A DNA stretch of 58,000 nucleotides from Cryptomeria japonica (Eukaryota > Streptophyta > Pinopsida > Cupressales > Cupressaceae), in contig NC_081412.1 of the NCBI RefSeq assembly GCF_030272615.1, positions 666,920,352 through 666,978,351 on the forward strand. Reading direction: 5' to 3'. Under the pieces are notes generated by a model that worked only from the letters and a program-made list of their open reading frames with translations, was not told the origin of the DNA and made no database searches. Both the position numbers and the translations under genes were made by a program. Each line of letters starts with the position of its first letter. Positions within the stretch are counted from its first letter, which is position 1. This document shows positions 1 to 9,769 of the stretch, one piece after another.

Positions 1-1
1 A

Positions 2-682
2 CAAGTTGGAATTATGGAAAATGAGTTGATCACTGTAAATGAGAACAAAGACAAATTTAAGAAAAGTTCAGAAAAGCTTGATGACATGCTGAAAAGTCAA
101 AAGCCTAATGGAGATACAAATGGACTTGGATTTGAAGTTGGAGAAAGTTTTGGCACTGCAAATAATCAAGATTAGAACAAACTAGTAAGACAACCTAATT
201 TTTACAAATTTAATGGGAAATGTTTTAATTGCAATAAGTTTCGTCATAAAGAAAATCAGTGTAGATATAGGAATTATCAGAATGAACCACCCACCGGTCA
301 ATGTTCCAAATGCAACAAAGTTGGTCATAATTTAAAAAATTATTGAATGATTGTGAAATGCTATGTTTGAGGAAGATTTGGGCACCTATCTAATCAATGC
401 AGATCACAAACTAGTCAAGGATATGGAAAGGCTATTTAGAGGAATAATGTAACTTGTTATGCATGTAACAAGATTGGACATATTGCAAAATTCTATAGAA
501 GCAAGAATGCACCAACAAACAATATGAGATCTAGCTTGAAGGGAAAAGAGAAGGTAGAAGAAGTAAGGCAAGAATTTTCTAAACAATGGATTAAGAAAAG
601 AGATCAGAGAGTTGATGAAATGATCTCTGCACCGGTAGAACAAAGTAACTCTCCACCGACAGGAGATTCTTCACCTAACTGA
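2..682 (+). pseudogene. gag fragment of Copia-like element A (four zinc-knuckle positions)
   Basis: The C-terminal part of a retrotransposon nucleocapsid (gag) protein, read in frame 2; its start lies left of the window. Four CCHC-type knuckle positions (C-x2-C-x4-H-x4-C, single-strand nucleic acid binding) are visible at 221-262, 302-343, 359-400 and 455-496. The first is complete. The second and fourth have Tyr in place of the last Cys, and the third has TGA at its second Cys. Further in-frame stops lie at 173-175 and 343-348. A basic, Lys-rich tail follows and ends with TGA at 680-682. Gag coats the RNA genome in the virus-like particle. Assignment to Copia rests on the downstream polypurine tract and LTR style, not on pol, which is absent from this element within the window. 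Confidence 0.75.
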
Positions 683-981
683 GGAATAATCCCTTGGGGG
701 TATGGCAGTGAATTGAAAAACATGAATTCTACCCTCGATTGATGGTGAGAAGATACATTTATTCTTTACCGGTAGGTATGTTAAGTTTTCACTTAACCGG
801 CAAGCATTTAATGATTTTTTAAAGAACTTTTTGGCTATAAAGCATTGGGAAACCCTCATTTCAATCTCACCGAGCATTCAAACTTTCTGTGAGCATGAAA
901 TCGAGCAAAGGCATTCAAGGCAAATCTGAGAAGTGTTTTTCAAGCATTCAACAAACATCCGGATAAGAGGTATTTTTCATA
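683..981 (+). other. spacer between gag and the large ORF of element A
   Basis: About 300 bases with no open frame. It contains ACCGGTA and ACCGGCA motifs at about 770-800, like those in the LTRs of this family, and runs directly into the ATG at 982. It could be a leader or internal promoter for the following ORF. I see no clear TATA box. Confidence 0.3.
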
Positions 982-3900
982 ATGGCTGCTTCATCTTTTG
1001 TTCCTGAATTTATTCTGAACCCTACCATTGTGGAGAATGTGAAACGCTCTAGGCCCGTATTCAAAATAATTCTCGAGATTGCGAAGCAAGATGACTCTAT
1101 AGGAGCTTTTTCAAAAATACCTAAGGGTGTAGCATTTGTAGAAGACCCTAGGATTTACATACATTGCAATATATAAGACCTAGGATCTAAGTTAATAAAA
1201 ATGTTTAATAAGGTCATTTGTGATGAACATGGAATTGTTAAACCTGAACATAAGATTGTGGAAACTTTAGGTTTTGTGGAGATACTGAACATCCCTCAAT
1301 TTCTTGAGGAAGTGGTAAGGATTGTATTGAGTAGAGCACATGGAGAATTGTTATGGTTGGATTCTATTTGTAAAATAACCCAACAAACAATTAGGGCAGT
1401 TATTGGTTGACCCTCAACTGGTAGTAGACCTGATAAGACAAAGAAGATTCTGAACAAAATGGTGACAAGCCTAACCAGAGCAACATCTAACAATAGATCA
1501 CTTAGAGTAAATGATATTAAGGACATTAGTGTGAGATATGTAAGTATGGTTCTTGGATACAAAGCCACACATGCTAACAGACTCAATTATGTTTCCAGTC
1601 TTTGTATTTATGGTGCTTATGAAATGATAAACAACAATGCTAAGATAGATGTGTGTGAATGGTTAAAAGATGAGCTTATTGACAACTTGAAAAATATTAA
1701 GGGAGACAAGAAAGGTAATTTCTGCTTTGGAAACCTTCTGGTATGTTTGATGTTATATTTCACCAAAGAGATCCCTAGTATAGGACACAAAGAATTTGGT
1801 TATGATATACCGGTAGGAAAACAACTACAAGAAGCTTTTACGAGAATGAGAACTAATAGAGATAATAACATAACAGATTACTTTAAAACTTTCCAATCTA
1901 AGATGAGAGCTAGGGAAAGGATTCCTCAAAGCATAATTGAGAAATATGACGAGAAAATATATTTTTCCATTAAAAGAGATGAAACTTGGATGGAAGCAGT
2001 AAGCTGTAGAACTATTTGGGTTACTGAAATGCGTTATGAGGTTGATCTACATGTTCTGGAAATGTATGCAAAAGCACTACTTGAAGCACCAAGAGAACCG
2101 TCTGAAGAAATATTTGGAAGTGTTGAAACCATAGCTAGTAAAGTATCAATGGAGAAAAATAACAAGAAAAGAGACAAATTCATTAGGGATGCATCCAAGA
2201 AAGCACAAGAAATCAAAGATAATGTCATGAACCTTAGTGGCTTATCAGCTAGTGAGCTTGAAGGACTTCAATCAGAGGCACATATTTCACTGGTTGACAC
2301 ATCTTCTGACAATGACAGTGGGAAGGTTGTTGAGTTCAAAAGAGTAGAAAGGAAAAGGAAAGCCTCATCGATACCTTCTCCTACCTCGAAGAAAACAAGA
2401 ACATTAAGGAAGAAACAACATGCGGTTAGAAAGAAGAAGCTTACTCCAAAGAGAAAATAGACACTAGTTACCCCTTCAGTGAATGATCTACTTAATGAGG
2501 TTACACATGAGGGAAATCTGTCAAATGTTAACAAGTTATATCATTCTTTCGATAAAACTGACAAGGAAACTATTAAAGAAAGCATTATCTTACACTTGGA
2601 TATATACAAGAAAGTTTTGATTGAAGTTATTGATGAGCTACCAAATGATCTCTACATGAGACTAGAAGCTAAAAGGCTATCTGTGATGGAATTAGATAAG
2701 AAATTGAAGGTTGAAGCACTCTTGGTTGTTCACCCAGTTAACTCCAAAGAAGAAATTGATAAACTTATTTATGGGCTAACTGATAAGTATTTGCTACTGG
2801 ACACTGACAAGTGAGCCTGATGGCTAGAAGACTGAAAGAGATTGCAGATGAGACAATGGATAAATGGGATATATTCTTTGTAGAGAAAGAAAAACAAGAT
2901 GAAAAGAGAAGACCTAAAAAGACATTCAAAGTGTATCAGAAAGACAAGGAGGTGGGTAATGGACAAATTGGTGGAATTTCAAACATTAAGATTACTAACA
3001 ATCTTCCACCGCCACCTTTGGATACTGCACCGATACAATCAGAAGATCCACCAGTTATTGACACTAAAGGAATAAGACATGATGATACTAATCCTCAATC
3101 GGAGATACTTTTTACAATGAATGTGGATACTCAAGAGGTAAACATTGTTGTGGATAAGGAAACCTCTAAAGTCAAGTCAGAAAATGTTGACAAGAGCAAC
3201 ATAGTAGAGAAACTAGTACAAACTATTGAAACTGAGACATCAACACAAACAGAGCAACCGACACAGACTAAAAAACCTACAAAAGACAAAGGTACTAAGA
3301 ATTTGGTAGTAGAACTTTCTGAGAAACTAACAGAGGAAAAAGTTCACGTTGAGACTGAAAAACTGGCAGGTATAGAGACACTGAAACTGAATGAGAAACC
3401 ATTAAAGGTTGAGATGCAAATACAGACTGATCCACCATAAGAAAATGCAAGCAAAATGGACACATCTGATGGAAGCAAAGTGGTAATAAAAATGATTGGT
3501 CAGACATTCGACACATCTACAGGTGAATTCAGACCTACCAATGTTATAGAGGTACTTTTGCATTAAATTAAGAAGATAATGGATTGCAATGCATTGGCTT
3601 TTAAGGCAATTGACAACACATTACCTATTCTTAGGTTGATTGCACCAAATTGTAAAATAGATCACATTACTGATTCTTTGGGTAAATTGGACACATTGTC
3701 CAAATTTATTGCTGATAATGTAATAACTATTGATAAGGTGAATGAGGACACAATTAAGGAGAGTTGAAAAAGAGAAAAACACATTCTTTGAAGACACTAT
3801 AAAGAAATGTACCGATCATGTAAATACATTATTACCTGTACTTAACTCTACAATTTTGGAGTACAAGGAGCTATATAGGGAAACATGCAAACCTCACCTT

Positions 3901-4311
3901 TTGACAGAGGACATAGATGATGAGATTGGAAAAACACAGAAAGAAATTGATGATATAGCAAATAATATAATTGGTTCATCCAGACATATATCAGTTTTTG
4001 AGTAGGAAATGGCAGTTTTTGAGAAGTTAAAGAAACTTGAGAAAGAGAAGGAAAGGATAAGGTCAAATTCCCGAGAACTTAAAAATAAACTTGGTCCTAA
4101 GTTGGACAATCTTATCACTCAGAGAATTGAAATATCTAAGGCATTAGTTCAAGGAGAGCGATCACCAGAAGAACACATGCATTATATCACCGACATGATC
4201 CAACAGAATGAGGCAACTTTGAATGATAGCAAAAGGTTTATGCAGAGTCTGAATTTAGTTTTGGTAGATATTTTTCATATTGTAACCAACCGGTTACAGA
4301 TGTTGAGGTGA
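982..4311 (+). pseudogene. large broken ORF (~1,100 codons) of unknown function in element A
   Basis: A single degenerate reading frame. Frame 1 runs 982-2814 with in-frame stops at 1174, 1408, 2458 and 2812. Frame 3 carries on at 2811-3767 with a stop at 3438, and frame 1 again at 3742-4311 with a stop at 4003. The predicted product has a mixed helical N-terminal region (about 490 codons, with patches such as VCEWLKDELIDNL and FGNLLVCLMLYFTK). A Lys/Arg-rich stretch near 2340-2457 looks like a nuclear localisation signal. A Thr/Glu/Lys-rich low-complexity middle (2811-3440) and a charged, coiled-coil-like C-terminus (3742-4311) follow. No protease, integrase, RT or RNase H motif is present. 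It lies between gag and the polypurine tract on the same strand, so it belongs to the retroelement. I recall similar hypothetical proteins from conifers, unconfirmed. Function unknown. Confidence 0.7.
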
Positions 4312-4359
4312 AATTTTGCACTCATTTGATTATTTTTGACAACCTTTGTCATTGATGTC

Positions 4360-4507
4360 AAAGGGAGAGTAGTGGAGAGAAACATGGTTGTACAGAGATC
4401 ACTTGCTCAAGGGGGGCACATCTTTTTGGAATATTTTTGGACTTTAGTTTTTCAAAACAGTTTTTGGATTTTTCTCATGAGTGTTGCCATCAATGCCAAA
4501 GGGGGAG
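4360..4507 (+). promoter_or_regulatory. polypurine tract of element A and an upstream PPT-like copy
   Basis: AAAGGGGGAG at 4498-4507 lies directly before the LTR start (TGTTGGCA at 4510) and is the expected plus-strand primer. A second, similar purine run (AAAGGGAGAG, 4360-4369) preceded by ATTGATGTC lies 138 bp upstream. Elements B and C have the same arrangement. Confidence 0.8.
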
Positions 4508-4509
4508 AT

Positions 4510-5311
4510 TGTTGGCATTCTACACTCTTATGAGAATAGTTGATGTTTTCATTTATGGCAACCATCTGGCAACCAACCGATAGATACCGGCATCAACAAT
4601 AGATTTCTACATACACCGGTAGACACCGACATCGACAGGAACTTTACCGACATCGACAATAATGCATACTGGCACTCAGGCCGACATGGAATAAACTTGT
4701 GTTTATTGTATTTTAATATAAATATCTTTTGTAAGCCAACATGGTACATTGTAATAGCCTCATTTATGTATAAGATCTTATAGGTCATTTTTGTATGTAG
4801 ATGGAAGAAAGTTATAATGTGTGATAAGGCAATTTTGTATAAGGTGATATAGTTGATAGTGAAGGTTTTGGTTATTGACTGAGCTTAAACCGGTACTGAA
4901 CCTAGCATGAGAGATGTTGTTTTGAAGTAGTACATTGTATTGGATTTTTATAATCCATTTTGTAGTCAGTGTGACTCTTTATTAAGCAGTGAGCTCTAGG
5001 CTATTGGCCTCCCTGCATGTGCAGGCCCCTATTGTAAGTAGTATTTATTCATTGGCCAGTGAGTAAATATTGTGGGTCACAAATCCCACCAAGTTTTTTA
5101 CCACACCGGGTATCCTCGTTAAATATCTTGTATTATGGTGTGTTTTATATGGTGTCTCTATTATTTTTGTTTATTGTAATAATTCTTATTTACCGGTACA
5201 CTGTTTTAAGTTGCAAAGTTTCAAATAAGTTAAATTATTCTTTAAACCGGTTAGACACCAATTCACCCCCCCCCCCTCTTAGTGTCTTTGGGACTATCAT
5301 TAAATCTAACA
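4510..5311 (+). mobile_element. 3' LTR of Copia-like element A
   Basis: About 802 bp, starting TGTTGGCA right after the polypurine tract and ending ATCTAACA, with TG...CA ends. U3 is rich in ACCGG/ACCGAC motifs (4575-4660). A perfect hairpin CCTGCA-TG-TGCAGG lies at 5012-5025, close to the likely R region. A C-run (ATTCACCCCCC...) at about 5261 lies near the 3' end, as in other LTRs of this window. Immediately after it the pol frame of element B resumes, so A is inserted in B. The matching 5' LTR is outside the window. Confidence 0.8.
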
Positions 5312-5540
5312 CTCTGTAGCTATTGACATGTCTAAGAATTTGGCATTTCACTCTAAGACTAAGCATATTTCAATAAAGTATACCTTTGTGAAGGATAACG
5401 TAGAAGCAAAGAAAGTCAAATTGGTTTATGTGAACACTGTAGACCAGATTGGAGACATATTCACTAAATCGATATCTAAGGAATCATTTGATTATTTGAG
5501 AGACGGGTTAGGGGTTTCTACCCCTCTGGTAGAGATCTGA
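5312..5540 (+). pseudogene. C-terminal RNase H tail of Copia element B pol
   Basis: Open frame whose product carries the usual end of Copia RNase H: an AIDMSKN block, then HSKTKHI, IKYTFVKD, then DQIGDIFTKSI and YLRDGLGV, ending with TGA at 5538. RNase H removes the RNA template during reverse transcription. Only the last ~75 residues remain, because element A interrupts the frame just upstream (junction 5311/5312). This tail itself is unbroken. The rest of B pol must lie left of A, beyond the window. Confidence 0.85.
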
Positions 5541-5882
5541 TTGATGAAGTTTATCATCAGTCCGACATGCATTACCAGAGACATTATCCATTCCGGCACT
5601 GATGAGTGGTGCTACTACTCAGGGGGAGTAGTCAGCTTTGAGATTTAGAGGTTTATATCATTGCTTTGATATTTTTGTCAGATTTCTTGCATTGATGTCA
5701 AAGGGGAGTGATAGTAATGTAAAAAATCATTCAGAACCATACATGGATACCATTCATAGGAGGATACCTATTGATATTAAGGAGATTGTTGGTTGTCTTC
5801 CATAGGGGAGACTTGTTTCACACTTCTTGATACTTAGATATTTTTCACATCTAGTGTTGCCATCAATGCCAAAGGGGGAGAT
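5541..5882 (+). promoter_or_regulatory. 3' untranslated region and polypurine tracts of Copia element B
   Basis: Non-coding stretch between the pol stop and the LTR. It has a PPT-like purine run at 5700-5708, preceded by ATTGATGTC, and the true polypurine tract AAAGGGGGAG at 5871-5880 just before the LTR start at 5883. The spacing of about 171 bp parallels elements A and C. Confidence 0.75.
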
Positions 5883-6905
5883 TGTTGGCATAATAGATGA
5901 ATTGATTGTGTGTTGCATTGATGTTTTGTCATTTATGTCAACACTAGCTATTATGATTGGTTACCAATAGATAAGTTCTGGTTACCAGTAGAAGATCTAG
6001 TGTTACCGGCAGAAGAGACTATCCTTTGGAAACTTCTGACATGTTTGGATCACTGAAGTATGTTTGATTTCATGTGTTATATGCTCCATGAGCATGCTTT
6101 GGTCAATTGGTATTGGCTTGGTAATCAGATGCTATCATACACTCTGGTGAACCCTTACCAGCACTGGTTTAAGGCTTTACCGACAGAGCTTTCATTCAGG
6201 AATCGTGACAGGATCCATAATTAGTGTTGGTGCAGCTTCTTCATGGATTTCAGGATGCTGAAGATGTTCTTTGATCATGTTTTAACTGCTTGAAGACATT
6301 GCTTTGGCATGGTGGACCCAGAGTAGGTTCAATGCCTATCTAAGTTATGGACTCGTATCATGCTAACGTGTATTCTACACGTTATTGGGATGTCTCGAGA
6401 TGATTTATGGATTTTTTATTATTGTTTTGGTCTTAAGCTCACATGGCATATCATTTTAATAAGGAATTATGTAATGATCTTATTGTAATATCTTTAGGTG
6501 GCTGAACTAATCAGTTTAGGCCTTAGGGTTTGTATAAATAAGAGGTAGAAACTCTTTGTAATGTATCATGGTTATTGGAAGGGTCATGGTCAAGGAATGT
6601 ATTGTGTGAATATTGTAATATCATTCAAACAGAGGAGTTGATCGATCATTGGTGATCAAATTGGATTTAGAAGAAGATTTAGTCCTCCGGCATTGAGCTT
6701 AACGGAGACTGTAATCAGGGATGGTAGATGTTATTTCTGGCAATTCACTCTATTGGATTGTTGTCCATTTATCCTAAGATGGTTGTATCCTCTTTGTAGT
6801 CAGTGAGACTCTTTTGTAATTAGTAGTATGCTCTAGGCAGTATGCCTTCCTGCAAGTGCAGGCCCCTCATTGTAACACATACTTTCTGTAGAAGTATCAT
6901 CTGAC
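5883..6905 (+). mobile_element. 3' LTR of Copia element B, right end truncated
   Basis: Begins TGTTGGCATAAT immediately after the polypurine tract. It shares with LTR A the block containing TTTGTAGTCAGTG, CTCTAGGC and the hairpin CCTGCA-AG-TGCAGG (6849-6862), followed by a CCCC..ATTGTAA segment. The C-run and terminal ..AACA found at the 3' ends of the other LTRs here are not present, so the LTR probably breaks off near 6905. The right boundary is my estimate. Confidence 0.65.
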
Positions 6906-7508
6906 TCACTAGTACATTCGGAGTTGATTTTCGATGGCTGATTGTCAGATTTGTGACTAATTTTTGTCAGAGTGCTGACAAAATTAGCCATCAAAAACTT
7001 GTCATTGGATTGGTTGATGATGCACTACCTATCGAAAATACGACAATCCCATGGACTCTGCCGACGGTGGGCATGAACACTCTTCCGATCAAAAAAGTCA
7101 TTGGAATCAGTAGATTTCATCACAAAGCCGACAACAATTTGGAACTTCGCACTGACAGTGATGTTGTTTGTCTGACGCTTGTATCGTCGATCCATTTGGA
7201 GACATCGACGACCATCCGACTACAAAGTGCCATCACATGTATAGCATCCTCGTCGGATGTTTGTATGGTTTGAGTCGGAAGTACGACAACTTTAGAACAT
7301 TTCACCAATGAGAATGTTGTATGTCTGCCGATTACATCATCGGTCAAAATTTTGGTATTCGCTGTAATTCCAATGATGATAATTTTTATCAAAAAAAATT
7401 TATTATTATCCAATCATTGATATGCGCAGCGGATGATATTCTATCCCCACCACCTACTAGTAGGGGCATAGGTTTGAGGCTAATATGAGGCACATGGTTT
7501 CAAGCTAA
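6906..7508. other. unassigned stretch with a short hairpin
   Basis: No convincing gene. A hairpin at about 6955-6989 pairs CTAATTTTTGTCAG with CTGACAAAATTAG around an AGTG loop. Motifs such as GTCGGAT, CCGAC and CATCG recur on both strands between 7060 and 7350, suggesting a small DNA transposon, but I could not define terminal repeats. An imperfect repeat of AGCTAATATGA lies at about 7475-7515. Confidence 0.35.
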
Positions 7509-8008
7509 TATGATTAGGTGCACCATGGTTGAGATGGTCCAAATCCCTAGTCTCACTCTATGACTAAGCTCATGCCATATCTAAATCAAAGACATCTCAA
7601 ATACATCATCGGTGGAAAGCTGCAAAATGCTATTTTCATACATAAGCAAGACATACACAATTGGGCACAATCACCAAGAGAACGGTAAAAAGTGTGTTTG
7701 AGATCATTGTCCTAATTGTGGTGTGGTCACAAAGAGATCACCGTAAATTTGTCAAGAAAGATTGACAAATTTATGGTGATCTCTTCGTGACCACACCACA
7801 ATTAGAACAATGATCTCAAACACACTTTTTACCGTTCTCTTGGTGATTGTGCCCAATTGTGTATGTCTTGCTTATGTATAAAAATAGCATTTTGCAGCTT
7901 TCCACTGACGATGTATTTGAGATGTCTTTTATTTATATATGGCATGAGCTTAGTCGTAAAGGGACACTAGGGAGTTGGACCATCTCAACCATGGTGCACC
8001 TGCATATG
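7509..8008. repeat. long fold-back inverted repeat (~245-bp arms, 6-bp loop)
   Basis: The left arm (7509/7516-7755) and right arm (7762-8001/8008) are reverse complements around centre 7758.5, with loop GAAAGA. The arms stay in register without net indels: AGGTGCACC at 7516 pairs with GGTGCACCT ending at 8001. In the inner ~143 bp I count five mismatches, all transitions. A transcript would form a ~500-nt hairpin. It may be a fold-back MITE or a source of small RNAs. The open frame at 7847-8032 lies within the arm and is not taken as a gene. Confidence 0.9.
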
Positions 8009-9120
8009 TATATAGTTTTGTGTATTCATTAAAGATTTTCATTTAATTTTGAGCATTTGGTTAGAAAATCAGGGGTGCACTTTACATTCTTGTTTTTATC
8101 CAATTCTCTTACCTTAGCTCTATTTCTTTCTTCAGATTTGGGTTCTAGAGCTCCTCCCTAAGCAAAGATTGTTGGTTTCGTCTCTCCTACTTTGGTTGGA
8201 GAGTTTCTTGCTATCTCTGGTAGTTTGCCCTCAGATTTCAGCTTCTCTATTGGTCAGACTACTATTTTCCCCACCTTCTTCTCCAAGTGCTCCTCATCTT
8301 GTTTCCAAGATTTTTCATTTGCCTTCTACTCAATGGCCCTTGGTTGTGCCTTCATGCCCTCTTAATGTCTTCACTGGGTTCCTATTTCCACAAGGACATT
8401 TCCTCCCCCAAAACTGTTTGTTTTTGAAATGGGGACACCTTCAGAATATAGGGACTTGGATGGGACATCCCCCTGTCGCCCTAGTGCAATCCAATGCCAT
8501 CATATTTGAGACATCTCTAGGACATCCTTGAGACATTTGAGGGACTCCCAAGAGCCTCCTGACCATCCTAATAACCCATAAGTGATTTTAAAAAAATCAA
8601 AACTTTTTTTCAAACTCCATGCCCAAGGTCAAACTGTCACAGCCTATGGGCCCCACCCAAACCCCACCAACTTTATAAAACTGCCTCCTATTTTTGTTTC
8701 AACTCACAAAAACAAAGAGCAAGAATTTGACAACTGTGAATGTGAGAGTGAGAGTTGTAGGTGCCAAGTGAAAAAGTGAGAGTCCAGAGCAAGAGGGTTG
8801 AGGAGAAGTAAGAAGAGAAGTGATGCCAAGTTGCCAATTTGTAATGGTCTACCCCTGTTTTGAAACTAATTTATTTTGCACCTTTTCAACTATGCTTCTT
8901 GACAAACAGTTTACTTGAATGCTCTACTGCTAATTTTCAGTTTGTCTTTCTTGATTTTGTGAATGCCAATATTTGTTTGCTGATACTTTTGAGATGGCAT
9001 TTTGGCAAACAACATGCATGCACTGAAATGGTTTCAATTTGGAATTGATAGTGAAAATATCACTTTATAATAATCAAGATTTGCATTCAATGAAATGATT
9101 TTAATCAACTAAAGAGCAAT
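8009..9120. other. unassigned stretch
   Basis: No recognisable gene. The open frame at 8169-8531 has no family I know and low-complexity Ser/Leu content. GGGAC..ACATCCC and AGGACATCC motifs recur at 8425-8545. A TATA-like TTTATAAAAC at about 8671, followed by a GA-rich leader (8715-8820), could be a promoter of a decayed element. I could not assign it. Confidence 0.3.
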
Positions 9121-9210
9121 ATTCATGACTTACAAGTAATAAAAAAACTTACAAGGATGAGGCATATTCATTACTTACAAGTAATAAAAAAACTTACAAG
9201 GATGAGGCAT
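9121..9210. repeat. tandem duplication of a 45-bp unit
   Basis: Two adjacent units (9121-9165 and 9166-9210) containing CTTACAAGTAAT, an A-run and AAGGATGAGGCAT differ at about one base. A third partial copy begins ATTCAT at 9211. Confidence 0.9.
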
Positions 9211-9532
9211 ATTCATAACTTTTGTAGTCCCACCTTGGATATCAACACGAGAAGCAACTCATATTGTTTGTGTACAGACAAGACAATATGGGAGTTCATT
9301 ATACCTAGCAACTTGCGGTGTTGTTATTTGTGTTGGCTCTGTTGGACCCTACAATTAAGATTCAATATACATTATTCAATAAGATTAATTGTGCAACATA
9401 ATGAAATATTGAAAAGTGTGTTATCTTGTTGAGCTTCGCTTGGTTTTGAGAATAGTTTAATATTCTCTACTTAATAGGGCCAACCACATGAAGGTGGAAG
9501 CTCATTTGGCCCCTCCCCCCCCCCCCCAACAT
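9211..9532. other. unassigned stretch with a poly-C run
   Basis: No gene seen. A C-run of about 14 bases ends near 9527, just left of a CACTA motif at 9533 that could be the left end of the transposon described next. Confidence 0.3.
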
Positions 9533-9769
9533 CACTATAAATTCCCTGTTAACATCTTATAACATTCATTCATTCTACCATTAATAAAATATAGCATTCA
9601 TTCATTAATATCACATAAAGTTCATTAACACATAACATTGATTAGCATTAATTAACACACAACATTCATCAATATTAATTAAAACATATCATCCATAACC
9701 ATTAATTATCACATAATTACATTCACTAACACATAAAAATCAGTCATTATCAAATAAGTTAGATTACAA

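Noticed and set aside
7509-8008. Annotated MIR gene
   Set aside because: The stem is far longer than a usual plant pre-miRNA and no small-RNA data are available. Kept only as a fold-back repeat.
7847-8032. 61-residue open frame
   Set aside because: Lies in one arm of the fold-back, and the mirrored arm has no matching frame. No family resemblance.
8169-8531. 120-residue open frame called as a gene
   Set aside because: Leu/Ser/Pro-rich, no known domain, no codon or splice support.
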